Shown here: piece by piece, positions 19,546-27,953 of the stretch
Position numbering within the stretch: position 1 is the stretch's first letter
Layout of the letters: each line of letters starts with the position of its first letter
Assembly (NCBI GenBank): GCA_021818335.1
Contig: JAKAEJ010000011.1
Location: 1 to 41,935, forward strand
Source: Pseudomonadota bacterium
Lineage (GTDB): Bacteria; Pseudomonadota; Gammaproteobacteria; Xanthomonadales; Rhodanobacteraceae
Reading direction: 5' to 3'
DNA length: 41,935 nucleotides
Notes under the pieces: model-generated
Seen by the model: only the letters and a program-made list of their open reading frames with translations
What the model was told of the DNA's origin: nothing
Databases searched by the model: none
Made by a program: the position numbers and the translations under genes

Positions 19546-20172
19546 TCAGTGACTGGCTGGACGAATCCAGCCCTGCGCCGGAGTCCCCCCCCGGGCCTTG
19601 AGCACGCGCAACCGCGGTCCCTCCCCATCAGCGCCAACCAGCAGGCGCAGTGCGGCAGGTGAAGCCTGCACGGCGGCACGTGCGGGACGGAACAGGAATC
19701 CGGGCGTGTGGCCGGCCTCGGCAGCCAGTTGCAGTCGCCGCAACGCGCGATCCTCCAGCGGCTGCATGTGCCAACCCAGCACGGCGCCGCAACACCCGGC
19801 GCGCAAGCCCTGCTCCAGGGCCCAAGGCACATCGTGCGGTGCGGCCTCCAGCAGATGCACCTGCGCGGCGGCAACACCAGCCCGGATCAACGCCGGCACA
19901 CAGGGTCGATAAGGCGGCGCTACCCACAGGATGGGCAAGGAGCGGTTCGACTGTGCGGCCAGAAGTGGCAGTAAAAGACGCAGTTCACCCTGGCCATCGC
20001 CTTGCAGAAGGATCTCGGTCAGCGAATCGACAGGCCAGCCGCCGCTGGGCAGCACCGCGTCGAGCGCCGCACAGCCGGTTGGATAGGGGGAAGCAGGGCG
20101 GTCGCTGCAACGGCGTGCACGCCAGACGCGCGGATCCTCCAGCACCTGCTGCAGTGTGACCGGGACTTGCAT
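19546..20172 (-). CDS. imuA: ImuA, mutasome RecA-like accessory protein
   Basis: This 208-residue protein of the ImuA (SulA-like/RecA-like) group has the typical TGCAALDAVLPSGGWPVDSLTEILLQGDGQGE start, a degenerate P-loop region, and the FLFRPARAA and LRLLV segments towards the end. ImuA is needed for DnaE2-dependent mutagenesis and interacts with ImuB. The ATG at 20172 shares one base with the lexA stop (TGATG), so the genes are coupled. A TTG one codon upstream is possible but less likely. Confidence 0.9.
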   Translation of the reverse strand: MQVPVTLQQVLEDPRVWRARRCSDRPASPYPTGCAALDAVLPSGGWPVDSLTEILLQGDGQGELRLLLPLLAAQSNRSLPILWVAPPYRPCVPALIRAGVAAAQVHLLEAAPHDVPWALEQGLRAGCCGAVLGWHMQPLEDRALRRLQLAAEAGHTPGFLFRPARAAVQASPAALRLLVGADGEGPRLRVLKARGGTPAQGWIRPASH

Positions 20173-20762
20173 CAAGCCACTCCTCGCAGCAGGCCGACGT
20201 AGAGTCCCTCGATGGCGAAGGATGTCTTCGGATCCACTTCAATCGGCGCGAACGCGGGATTTTCGGGAAGAAGTTCCACGCGCCGCCCGCTGCGCTGCAG
20301 GCGCTTGATCGTCACTTCGTCATCGATACGCGCCACCACGATCTGGCCATTGCGCGCTTCGGGCGTGCGGTGTACGGCAATCAGGTCGCCATCGAGTATG
20401 CCGGCATCGCGCATCGAAGCGCCCTTCACGCGCAACAGATAATCGGCATGCGGGCGGAACCATGTGGTGTCGACGCGAACATGGCGCTCGACATGCGCCT
20501 CGGCCAGGATGGGTTGGCCGGCCGAAACCCTGCCAATCACGGGCAGGCCGACCGGCGCCAGCAGGCGCATGCCGCGCGCCATCCCGGGCGTCAATTCCAG
20601 ATGGCCCTTCGCCGCCAGCGCCTTCAGATGCTTGGTGACGCCGCAGGCATGGCGAATGCCGAATGCCTCGGCAATCTCGGCCAGCGTGGGGGGCTGCCCC
20701 GCGTTGATGCGCTTGGCCACGAATTCGAGGATGGTGCGCTGGCGGTCGGTAAGTTCATCCAT
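20172..20762 (-). CDS. lexA: LexA-type SOS repressor
   Basis: This 196-residue repressor/autopeptidase has an N-terminal winged helix (residues 1-65, with TDRQRTILEFV). The self-cleavage bond is Ala81-Gly82 in GRVSAGQP, and the Ser116/Lys153 dyad lies in GASMRDAGILDGD and VTIKRL. It heads the imuA-imuB-dnaE2 operon, as LexA2 does in pseudomonads and xanthomonads, where it represses the cassette until RecA filaments trigger cleavage. The start codon is in contact with a perfect palindrome, and no Shine-Dalgarno sequence precedes it. Confidence 0.95.
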   Translation of the reverse strand: MDELTDRQRTILEFVAKRINAGQPPTLAEIAEAFGIRHACGVTKHLKALAAKGHLELTPGMARGMRLLAPVGLPVIGRVSAGQPILAEAHVERHVRVDTTWFRPHADYLLRVKGASMRDAGILDGDLIAVHRTPEARNGQIVVARIDDEVTIKRLQRSGRRVELLPENPAFAPIEVDPKTSFAIEGLYVGLLRGVA

Positions 20763-20782
20763 AGGTATACATATTTATACCT
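20763..20782 (-). promoter_or_regulatory. Putative LexA operator
   Basis: The sequence AGGTATA-N6-TATACCT is a perfect 7-bp inverted repeat, 20 bp in total, directly adjacent to the lexA start codon. Size and position fit an autoregulatory LexA box, though the sequence differs from the E. coli (CTGT-N8-ACAG) and Xanthomonas LexA1 types. A TTGTACAA palindrome at 20819-20826 may be a second or unrelated site. Confidence 0.6.
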
Positions 20783-20800
20783 TTTTGGATCGACTGTCAT
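20774..20800 (-). promoter_or_regulatory. Possible lexA promoter
   Basis: On the minus strand ATGACA (20795-20800) could be the -35 and TATAAA (20774-20779), inside the palindrome, the -10, with a 15-bp spacer. Transcription would then start at or very near the ATG, giving a leaderless or nearly leaderless message. This is inferred from pattern only. Confidence 0.35.
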
Positions 20801-21104
20801 CCATTGGTGTTCGATGGGTTGTACAAACATTGATATTTTTTGTGCCGAGGATCATCCAGGGCTCGGCGCGCGAACGCCCACCACGCGAGGCAGAACACCG
20901 CCTTCCGCGTTATCCCGCTGCCTACACCAAGCGTTAAGGTCGCGGGCACGCGCTGGCTAGCGAGCTCTTGCCGCCAACTTCAGGCACTTGATCCGAGCCG
21001 AGGATCCCTAGCCAACAAGCTTCAGCAGCCTGATGGGTTCTGGGAGACATTTCCGCGTTTCCGAAACCCAGTTTCTGGGCAATCCCCTCGGTCTTGCTTG
21101 TGAC
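20801..21104. other. Intergenic stretch upstream of lexA
   Basis: Between lexA and the paiB-like gene I find no supported gene. The part nearest lexA is AT-rich and holds the TTGTACAA palindrome at 20819-20826. The rest shows nothing definite. Confidence 0.4.
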
Positions 21105-21740
21105 TCAAGCGCCTTCGGGCCGAACGCGTCTCATGGCTTCGGCCAGCTCAAGATTGCCGCACTTTTCCAGCGCCCCTACGGTGCTAGCGAAGTCCCGCGG
21201 CTCGCGGTTCTGACTCAGCTTGCGCTTGCCCTCCAGGCGGGTGATCTCGATCTCGAGTCCGACGATATGGGTCAGCTCTTCCGCCAGATAGTCCGGCGGC
21301 GCGTCACCCATCTTCCAGGGAACGTGCAAGCTCTTCTCCTGCTGACGTGTGAGGCGGCCAACCACGCCGCGCACGAACGGCTCGCTGTCATGGATGCCGA
21401 TCCTCCCGTGGACATGCACGACCTCATAGTTCCATGTTGGTACGTGGCGATGAGTTTCCTGTTTGCTCAAGTACCAGTTGGGGGAGATGTAGCCTTGGGC
21501 GCCGCGAAAAACTACCAACACGGGATCCCCGTCCCGAACTTCTCGCCAGATCGTGTTGGTGCGGGCGACGTGAGCCAACAAAATCCCGGGTACGCGGCGG
21601 CTATCGTCGAGCACAAATGGCAGGTGGTTTGCCTCGAGTCCTGAGACTGTGTTCGTGACCATCGTTCCGAGCGGATGTTCCCGGATGATGCGGCGTAACT
21701 CTTCAGGCTGAGATTCTGCAAAGAGAGAGGGAAGGTACAT
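21105..21740 (-). CDS. PaiB-like FMN-binding protein
   Basis: The 211 residues match the PaiB family of FMN-binding split-barrel proteins. The family pattern MYLP..F at the N-terminus, GLEANHLPF, HVARTN, LVVFRGAQGYISPNWY and VPTWNYEVVHVHG are all present. Bacillus PaiB is described as a negative transcriptional regulator of protease and sporulation genes; in Gram-negative bacteria the role is unclear and a flavin-linked function is possible. GGAG precedes the ATG. The gene is not tightly linked to its neighbours. Confidence 0.9.
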   Translation of the reverse strand: MYLPSLFAESQPEELRRIIREHPLGTMVTNTVSGLEANHLPFVLDDSRRVPGILLAHVARTNTIWREVRDGDPVLVVFRGAQGYISPNWYLSKQETHRHVPTWNYEVVHVHGRIGIHDSEPFVRGVVGRLTRQQEKSLHVPWKMGDAPPDYLAEELTHIVGLEIEITRLEGKRKLSQNREPRDFASTVGALEKCGNLELAEAMRRVRPEGA

Positions 21741-21913
21741 GCGGTCTCCAAAGCAGATCGTGCGAGCGGGTCATTTAAGCGGATGCGCCAGAAGCAGCAA
21801 CGCAAGCGAAATCATCAAGACGACCACGCGTTCGTCGAGCACTCGCCAGACTACCGGGTTGCGAAAGATCGTCCAAAGCAAGGCCGGCTAAGCCGCTGAC
21901 CCAGCAGAGGACA

Positions 21914-21948
21914 CACACACTTTGCTCTGCGGCGCCAAGCAGAGTGTG
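21914..21948. terminator. Hairpin, possible terminator
   Basis: ACACACTTTGCT (21914-21925) pairs with AGCAGAGTGTGT (21937-21948) at 11 of 12 positions around an 11-base loop. It lies downstream of the minus-strand PH-domain gene. No strong T-run follows on either strand. Two copies of CACAGACTTTG (21969-21979 and 21993-22003) lie beside it. Confidence 0.35.
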
Positions 21949-22015
21949 TACATGACCTGCTCCTACAACACAGACTTTGGTGCTCAAACCTGCACAGACT
22001 TTGCCGTCATGCCCA

Positions 22016-22486
22016 CTATTGCGTCTCTTCGACTACCCAAGCGGTTTCAGGAACATGGCGTTGAAGCAGGGCGATGAACTCGGCTTCCGCGCGCGGCGAT
22101 ACGTCAACGCTGGAAAGCCACGGCAATGCTGGTTGCTGCCAGCTTATTCGCAAGCGTCGTTTGCTCAGCGCCGCACCCTTCCGCCAGCTCAGGACGCGTG
22201 CAACCCGCTTGATCTCCACATAGGGGATCTTCCGTCCGAATACCCAAGCCACACGCACTACGAGGTGGTCGGTCTCGAAATCGGCATAAGTACCCACGAC
22301 CAGTGCGACAAGCAGCAGCGCCGTGCCGGACATCGTGACCTGCAGAGAAAGCGGGACCGTGTTGATCTGTTGCCGCGCCAGCAACATGGCAATAACCGGG
22401 TTGAACAAGACAACTGACATGAAAACGATCACAAGGGGATCGACGCGCGAATGGAATCGTCGACGTGCCTCTGCTCCCTTGTTCAT
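22016..22486 (-). CDS. Small membrane protein with bacterial PH-like domain
   Basis: The 156-residue product has two hydrophobic segments (about 17-37 and 49-67). They are followed by a beta-rich C-terminal domain with the pattern LVVRVAWVFGRKIPYVEIKRV...LRISW...VSPRAEAEFIALLQ, as in SunI/DUF1200-type bacterial PH-like proteins. In Bacillus one such protein gives immunity to the bacteriocin sublancin, but most homologues have no known role, and no bacteriocin gene is visible here. GGAGGG lies upstream of the ATG. It is transcribed divergently from the RidA gene. Confidence 0.7.
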   Translation of the reverse strand: MNKGAEARRRFHSRVDPLVIVFMSVVLFNPVIAMLLARQQINTVPLSLQVTMSGTALLLVALVVGTYADFETDHLVVRVAWVFGRKIPYVEIKRVARVLSWRKGAALSKRRLRISWQQPALPWLSSVDVSPRAEAEFIALLQRHVPETAWVVEETQ

Positions 22487-22689
22487 GGCGACTTACCCTC
22501 CATTGACCGGTTGGATGGCCTTCCAACTGACAGAACCGTCTGATTCTATAGGCGCGCAAGACGAGGTGGGCTGGCCTGGATCGAGTCTGCGCAACCACCA
22601 TCGAATTCGGTCGTCGGTGACTTGGCGACCCGGTACGCTCGCCCTGCCGGGCCGCGGCGACACGTCAACTGCAAGCACGCGAGAACGCC

Positions 22690-23076
22690 ATGAAACGAAC
22701 GCTCATCAGCTCGGGATCCACCTTCGAGGCCGAGGTCGGGTACAGCCGCGCCGTGGTTCAAGGGGACTGGATTTTCGTTTCCGGTACAACCGGATTCGAT
22801 TATTCGAACATGACGATTTCCGACAGTCTTCTCGAGCAGACGGAACAATGTCTGAAGAACATCGAAGCCGCACTCGTGAAGGCCGGAGGAAGCCTTCGGG
22901 ATGTGGTTCGGGTCACGTATGTCCTGCCTGACGGGAGCGCCTTCCCTGAGTGCTGGCCGGTGCTGCGCAAGTACTTTGGCGAAGTCCGCCCTGCCGCCAT
23001 GATGATTTCAGCCGGCCTCTCGGACCCGCGTATGCAAATCGAGATCGAAGTCACAGCCCTCAAGCAGAGGGCGTAA
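22690..23076 (+). CDS. RidA family protein (YjgF/UK114)
   Basis: This 128-residue protein has the RidA/Rid fold pattern: WIFVSGTTGFD near the middle of the N-terminal half, a LLEQTEQCLKNIEAAL helix, then VRVTYVLPD and the C-terminal PRMQIEIEVTALK strand with its arginine. Rid proteins hydrolyse reactive enamine/imine intermediates or assist other enzymes in the cytoplasm. The subgroup is not RidA proper, judging by the divergent active-site region, so the substrate is open. It stands alone; the pilin cluster starts about 300 bp downstream. Confidence 0.88.
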   Translation: MKRTLISSGSTFEAEVGYSRAVVQGDWIFVSGTTGFDYSNMTISDSLLEQTEQCLKNIEAALVKAGGSLRDVVRVTYVLPDGSAFPECWPVLRKYFGEVRPAAMMISAGLSDPRMQIEIEVTALKQRA

Positions 23077-23380
23077 TCGACTGCGCATCGGATCGCCTGC
23101 TTGCACCGGAATGCCAGACGCCACGTCAATGAACGTCGGCGGGCGTCGAATGACCGGACCGCTAGCGATCGAAAAGCGTCACGGCCTGCAACGCACTGGC
23201 AGGACAGCGATCAGCCTGCGGTCACGGTCTACGATTCGAATGCCGGAGGCTGCCCATCGGCAGGCATCCGCGACCGTCGGACCTGGCCGAATAGACGCAT
23301 CTTCACTGCCGCGAACGTGGAACTGGCGCTGGCCTTCTCATCGTCCCTGCCGGCCATCCCGGTCCTGTTAGACTCGGGAC

Positions 23381-23941
23381 ATGGGACACGTGCGGCAATG
23401 GCACCGCATGACCATCGGCCGCAGCCGCGAAGTGCGGGGGCCGGATGGCATGGAAATGGCAATGGTGGCCACGATTGTTGCGATTGTGAGCATCATGGCC
23501 ATCGGTTTCGGCGCGCGTCTGTTGCTCATGGCGCAGACGCTCGACGCAGTCTCCCTCGCATCTCCTGTGGAAACCAACGAAGTCATTTATCGCGCCATGC
23601 GCGGTCGATGGCCGCCTGCCGATAATCCGTACATGGCCATCGGCAACACTCGGGGCGATTACACTCGCAATCTGAGGGTCGACGGAGCGGGCAGCATCAC
23701 CGCGCAATTGACGATTGGCCCGTTGGATGAATTGATCGGCACAGCCCACACCGCTGCCGCTGCCAGCACGCGGACCATCCAGGGCAGCCTGTCGTTCCGT
23801 CCCGAATCGCTTGGAGTCCGGGGTGCCCGGACCATCGTATTCCTCTGCGGGGACGCAAGGCCCATCGCGGGCCCTGATGAAACGAACCCCATTGACAGCG
23901 CTACACTCGACAAAAGGTTCCTTCCACCCTTCTGCCGGTAG
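23381..23941 (+). CDS. Type IV pilin-like protein without canonical prepilin motif
   Basis: The protein is a divergent paralogue of the pilin encoded at 24913-25401. Both share a hydrophobic N-terminal helix, an AQ..DAVSLAS/AQ..EAFSLAS segment, a W/F-PPADN/FPADN turn, a matching strand near RVD, a C-terminal cysteine pair and the FLP..CR end. Instead of a G-FTLIE site it has a GMEMAMV sequence, so the Glu at position 5 is missing. The start is uncertain: the ATG at 23381 gives 186 residues, and ATGs at 23408 and 23450 are alternatives. It may act as a minor pilin or pseudopilin, or may not be processed at all. The next gene follows after 6 bp. Confidence 0.65.
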   Translation: MGHVRQWHRMTIGRSREVRGPDGMEMAMVATIVAIVSIMAIGFGARLLLMAQTLDAVSLASPVETNEVIYRAMRGRWPPADNPYMAIGNTRGDYTRNLRVDGAGSITAQLTIGPLDELIGTAHTAAAASTRTIQGSLSFRPESLGVRGARTIVFLCGDARPIAGPDETNPIDSATLDKRFLPPFCR

Positions 23942-23947
23942 CCGCGA

Positions 23948-24913
23948 ATGGCTGCATTGAACATGGACGATCAACGGGACTTCGTGACGCGCCAGTACGC
24001 GAACCTCGTCGCTGCCGGCCTGGACGCGGAAGCGGCGCAGGCTCGGCTGGGGGACGTGCTCGGCAAGGCTGCCTTGGCGCATCTCAATGAAGGCGACGAT
24101 GGAAGCGGCGAGGCACTCTCCGATGGGAAAGCCGCGACACGGTTGATGGAGATGGCCAAAGTGCTGGGCGGGAGTGCAGCCGACACGCATGCCGCATTGC
24201 TCCACTCGCATGCCGAAGCCCGTCTTTTCGCGCTCGACTGGTGGCGGCCCATCCGAACCTTTCTGCTCTACATCCTTTTCCTGCTGGGCTTGGCAGTATG
24301 GATCGCGGTCATCTACACGTGGTGGGTGCTGCCGGCCTTCAGCCGCCTTGACCGCACGCTGGCGATGCACGGAGGTGCCGCAAGCTGGATCATGGCCGAT
24401 GGCATGATGCGCGTGTACGCCCCCCTCATCGCAATGATGATCCTGCTGGTACTGCTGACGACGCGGTGGTTCCGCATGCGGTCGCGCATGGCCGGGCTCG
24501 CGCCGCTCGATGGCTCGACCGGACTCGTCAGGCTGCATGGCCGCAGTGGCACCGCATATCAGGTCCTGCGTTGCCTCGAGTATGCAGCCGCGCTGAGGGC
24601 CGGCGGCGTCGCAAGTGCCGCGGTTCTTGATCCTGCCTTGCGCCTGGCCCAGTGGCCCGCCGGACGCCCGTTCCGGCTCAAGGGAAGTCGCTTGGACCAA
24701 TGCCTGGAACAGGCCGAACGCCTCGGCACATTCGACGCCGAACTCGATTGGCAGCGCAGGTTGTACTGGTCTCACGCGCAGTCGGATCTGGAGGTCTCTC
24801 GGGACCGCTTGATCCTGTTCTCGCGGGTGTTGTTCTACGTCCTCATCGGCGTCCTGGTCACCATTCTCTACATCCCGATCTTTTCTCTCGCCAGCACGTT
24901 TGGAGTGCATTGA
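23948..24913 (+). CDS. PilC/GspF-like inner-membrane platform protein, reduced
   Basis: This 321-residue membrane protein has a soluble N-terminal helical part (1-100) and helices at about 104-126, 156-172 and 291-311. After the first helix comes VLPAFSRL, and the C-terminal helix ends in [10 protein letters not shown]. Both are places where PilC/GspF proteins have VP.F and Y.P.F.L motifs. Residues 200-290 fit the cytoplasmic T2SSF domain ([11 protein letters not shown]...). PilC proteins are usually about 400 residues with two T2SSF domains; here the first is short or degenerate. It lies between two pilin genes and shares one base with the second. Confidence 0.6.
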   Translation: MAALNMDDQRDFVTRQYANLVAAGLDAEAAQARLGDVLGKAALAHLNEGDDGSGEALSDGKAATRLMEMAKVLGGSAADTHAALLHSHAEARLFALDWWRPIRTFLLYILFLLGLAVWIAVIYTWWVLPAFSRLDRTLAMHGGAASWIMADGMMRVYAPLIAMMILLVLLTTRWFRMRSRMAGLAPLDGSTGLVRLHGRSGTAYQVLRCLEYAAALRAGGVASAAVLDPALRLAQWPAGRPFRLKGSRLDQCLEQAERLGTFDAELDWQRRLYWSHAQSDLEVSRDRLILFSRVLFYVLIGVLVTILYIPIFSLASTFGVH

Positions 24914-25401
24914 TGATTTCACGGAAAAGCGGGTTCACACTCATCGAGCTGATGATCGTTGTCGCCATCATCGGCGTGCTGGCAGCGATTGCGATCCCCG
25001 CCTACCAGAACTACATCATTCGCGCGCAGATCACGGAGGCGTTCTCGCTTGCGTCCTACGCAAAGCCCAAGGTCGTGGACTATTACCGCCAATTCGGCCA
25101 TTTTCCTGCGGACAACCGCGCCGCCGGCCTGCCTTCCGCAGGATCGATCATTGGCCACTACGTCGGCGCGGTGCGCGTCGATGACGGCGCAATCGACATC
25201 ACGTTCCGGAAAGGCAACATCAACGCGGCATTGCAGGGGCAAACGCTATCGCTGCGGCCGTTGGTGGTCCAGGGGAGTCCCCGCAGCCCGATTGCTTGGT
25301 CGTGTGGAAGCGCGCCCGCACCCTCCGGAATGTCGGTGGTGGGACAAGATCGCACGACCCTGAGCCCGATGTTCCTGCCGACGACTTGCCGCGGGCCGTG
25401 A
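24913..25401 (+). CDS. Type IV major-pilin-like prepilin
   Basis: This 162-residue prepilin has a six-residue basic leader and the classic cleavage site Gly7-Phe8, with Glu12 at mature position 5, followed by the hydrophobic helix [21 protein letters not shown]. The prepilin peptidase would cut after Gly7 and methylate Phe8. The globular part ends with Cys131 and Cys159, which probably form the D-region disulfide loop. The ATG overlaps the preceding gene by one base. No ATPase, peptidase or secretin gene is nearby, so assembly must rely on machinery elsewhere. Confidence 0.92.
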   Translation: MISRKSGFTLIELMIVVAIIGVLAAIAIPAYQNYIIRAQITEAFSLASYAKPKVVDYYRQFGHFPADNRAAGLPSAGSIIGHYVGAVRVDDGAIDITFRKGNINAALQGQTLSLRPLVVQGSPRSPIAWSCGSAPAPSGMSVVGQDRTTLSPMFLPTTCRGP

Positions 25402-25831
25402 TCTGCCCTGCGCGTCCCATGATTGTTGGGCGACGCTTTCCGTAGCGAGGAAGCTCGCGTTCCGTCGCAGCGTGTGCATGCCGTCCCGACATCGCGATGG
25501 GCGTCTTGTCCTCGCCATGCTCCATGGCGAGCGGGCCAGCGGGCCGCGGTTGGGCCCGATGACTCTATTGACCCCCGGGGACGGGCAAGTCGATGCCCGC
25601 GGGGCTTCGATCGGCACCGGCTGCCCACGACATGTCGATAGATCAGCCGCTGGCCTCATGTCGCGTATCGGGCCCCGTTCGTCAACGGGCATGCCATGCG
25701 GTCTCGCCTTGCCTACGCCTGGTTCCTGCCCGAGCAAGCGCTTGCGATGGCCTCCGCATGCGGCCACGACCGCGCCCAACCCGACGAACTGCACCGCCGG
25801 CTCCTGGTTCGAACCGGGCGTGGCACCCGGC
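25402..25831. other. Convergent intergenic stretch
   Basis: This lies between the pilin gene (plus) and hoxN (minus), which point towards each other. Open frames here are GC-bias artefacts without recognisable products. A small hairpin, CCGGG-N7-CCCGG, occurs at about 25814-25830, near the end of hoxN, without a T-run. Confidence 0.4.
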
Positions 25832-26878
25832 TCAGCCCATACTGGATTCGAGAGGCCTCAATGCACGACGGTAGTACAGGGCAGCCCCGCCCCAGGTCGC
25901 CAGCATCAACACGGTGATGAGGAGCCCCAACACACTGAAGTCCAGGTGCCGGAGCAGGGCCCAGACGCCGCCCGTCCAGCCCAGCCGGTTCGCCATCAGT
26001 TGAAGCCACTCAATGCCTCCCACCATCAGCGCCACCAGCACGCCCAGGCCAGTGATGGTGGTGTTGAAGAACAGCTTGCGGAGGCGATCGGCCATGGCCC
26101 AGTCATACACGCGCAGCATCACCAGCCCATCCAGCGTGTCCATCAGGCTCATGCCTGCCGTGAACAGGAGCGGGAAAACCATCACCGCGCCCAGGCCAAG
26201 CCGGCCGTGCTGGGCCATGCCTGCCGCCAACCCGAGGATGGCGATCTCGGTCGCCGTATCGAAGCCCAGTCCGAACAGGAATCCGACCGGGTACATCTGC
26301 CAACTCGCGCGAACGCGACGCTGGAGTCCCGCGAACAGGCGCGACATGGGGCCGCCACCTGCTTCGATTCGGTCACCCTCGGCATGACCTGGTGGGACAC
26401 CATCGCGAGCCCGCCGAAGTGCGTGCAGAAGCTGGATCAGGATACGGAGGTTGACGAGACCGATGATGGTCAGGAACAACGCAGAGACAAGGGTTCCGAA
26501 CAGCCCTCCGGCACCCTGCAACGCGCCGACTTTCCAGGCGGTTGCGCGTGCCGTCACCGCAAGCACGAGCGAGAGCAGGATGACGACCGTTGAATGCCCG
26601 AGCGAGAAGTAAAGGCCAGTCGCCATGCAACGACGCCCATCCTCGCGCAACGTGCGGGTCACGTTGTCGATCGCTGCGATATGGTCGGCGTCGAATGCGT
26701 GGCGAAGGCCGAGGAAATAGGCCATCGCACCGATGCCCAGCAAGGTGATGTCGCGCCCCGCAAGGCCCGCAAGCATGCCCCATGCAGCCACGTTCAGCAC
26801 GATCACGACGCCGAGAGGGGCCGCCGCCGATCGCAGCCATGCTCGTGACCTTTGCGGGCAGCCGGAATCACGGCTCAT
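25832..26878 (-). CDS. hoxN: High-affinity nickel permease (NiCoT family)
   Basis: This 348-residue permease has about eight membrane helices and the NiCoT signature HAFDADHIAAID (His60, Asp65, His66) in the second helix, which binds the metal. A second family motif, LGFDTATE, lies near residue 205. It imports Ni2+ (or Co2+) at high affinity. It is the last gene of the hydrogenase operon, 19 bp after hypE, which indicates nickel supply for the [NiFe] centre. Confidence 0.93.
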   Translation of the reverse strand: MSRDSGCPQRSRAWLRSAAAPLGVVIVLNVAAWGMLAGLAGRDITLLGIGAMAYFLGLRHAFDADHIAAIDNVTRTLREDGRRCMATGLYFSLGHSTVVILLSLVLAVTARATAWKVGALQGAGGLFGTLVSALFLTIIGLVNLRILIQLLHALRRARDGVPPGHAEGDRIEAGGGPMSRLFAGLQRRVRASWQMYPVGFLFGLGFDTATEIAILGLAAGMAQHGRLGLGAVMVFPLLFTAGMSLMDTLDGLVMLRVYDWAMADRLRKLFFNTTITGLGVLVALMVGGIEWLQLMANRLGWTGGVWALLRHLDFSVLGLLITVLMLATWGGAALYYRRALRPLESSMG

Positions 26879-26897
26879 TGATTCTTCTCCATCGGCT

Positions 26898-27953
26898 TCA
26901 GCAGATGCGCGGCAACTGCTCGCCGCTCAGCCAATCGACCATGCGCCGGCCGCCGAGCCGCGTGCGCATCTGCACGAAATGACGGGCGTCCTCCCGCACG
27001 CGACCAATGCATGCCGCCTCCGAGCCAAGCGGATGGGCCCGCATCTCAGCCAGCAGCGCGTCGACGGCCTCTGCAGCGCAAACCAGGACCAGCTTGCCCT
27101 CGTTGGCGACGTTCAGGGGATCCAGGCCGAGCAGCTCGCAAGCCGCGGCGACCGGTGCATGCACCGGTATGGCGGGTTCGTCGATCTCGATGCCGACACC
27201 CGACTGGTGCGCGATTTCATTGAGGGTGGCGGCCAGCCCTCCGCGCGTCGGGTCGCGCATCAACCGGATGGACGGCCCCAACCGCTTCATCAGCGAAGCC
27301 GTGAGCATGTGCAGACTCGCGCAGTCGGACACAATGGACGTCTCGAGGCCGAGGCCCTCGCGCTGCGCGAGGATCGCCATGCCGTGGTCACCAATGCTGC
27401 CCGACAGCAGGACGGCGTCGCCCGGGATGGCGCCATCACCCGACAGAGCAATGCCGTCGTCCAGACTGCCCACACCTGCGGTGGTGATGAACACGCCGTC
27501 GCCTTTGCCGTGTTCGACCACCTTCGTGTCACCGGTCACGATCGCCACGCCCGCATTTCGGGCGGCCGCTGCCATCGAGGTAACGATGCGTTCAAGATCC
27601 AGCAGTGGCAAGCCTTCTTCGAGAATGAAGCCAGCACTCAGCCAGAGCGGTTTGGCGCCCATCACCGCAAGATCATTGACCGTGCCATTGACCGCAAGGC
27701 TCCCGATGTCGCCGCCGGGGAAGAACAGGGGCGATACCACATGACTGTCGGTGCTCATCACGAGCCGGCCCACGGCCGGCGGCAGGACGCTGCCGTCGTT
27801 TCCCTGCGCCAGCCACGGATTGCCGAGATGGGCATGGAAAAGTTCACGCACCAGTTGCTGCATGGCCCGGCCACCGCCGCCGTGACCCAGATCCACCCTG
27901 CCCCGCTTGAGGTCCAGCGGACGAGCGTAACCAGGCTTGACGGTACCGCTCAC
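26898..27953 (-). CDS. hypE: Hydrogenase maturation protein HypE
   Basis: This 351-residue member of the PurM-like family dehydrates the thiocarbamate on its C-terminal cysteine to thiocyanate and so provides the CN ligands of the active site. The terminal sequence PRIC, ending in Cys351, is present, as are the ATP-binding regions with TGDTKVVEHG and RDPTRGGLA. The GTG start at 27953 overlaps the hypD stop as GTGA. The carbamoyl group comes from HypF, encoded in the same operon. Confidence 0.95.
   Translation of the reverse strand: MSGTVKPGYARPLDLKRGRVDLGHGGGGRAMQQLVRELFHAHLGNPWLAQGNDGSVLPPAVGRLVMSTDSHVVSPLFFPGGDIGSLAVNGTVNDLAVMGAKPLWLSAGFILEEGLPLLDLERIVTSMAAAARNAGVAIVTGDTKVVEHGKGDGVFITTAGVGSLDDGIALSGDGAIPGDAVLLSGSIGDHGMAILAQREGLGLETSIVSDCASLHMLTASLMKRLGPSIRLMRDPTRGGLAATLNEIAHQSGVGIEIDEPAIPVHAPVAAACELLGLDPLNVANEGKLVLVCAAEAVDALLAEMRAHPLGSEAACIGRVREDARHFVQMRTRLGGRRMVDWLSGEQLPRIC

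Noticed and set aside
23303-24922. Open frame of 539 codons on the minus strand
   Set aside because: It lies antisense to the pilin-like and PilC-like genes and has a His/Arg/Gln-rich composition typical of shadow frames.
25800-25830. GGTTCGAACC, similar to a tRNA T-loop
   Set aside because: No acceptor, D or anticodon arm can be built around it, so it is not a tRNA.
25472-26593. Open frame of 373 codons on the plus strand
   Set aside because: It mostly mirrors hoxN and has a low-complexity Gln/His/Arg composition; no ribosome site or known domain.
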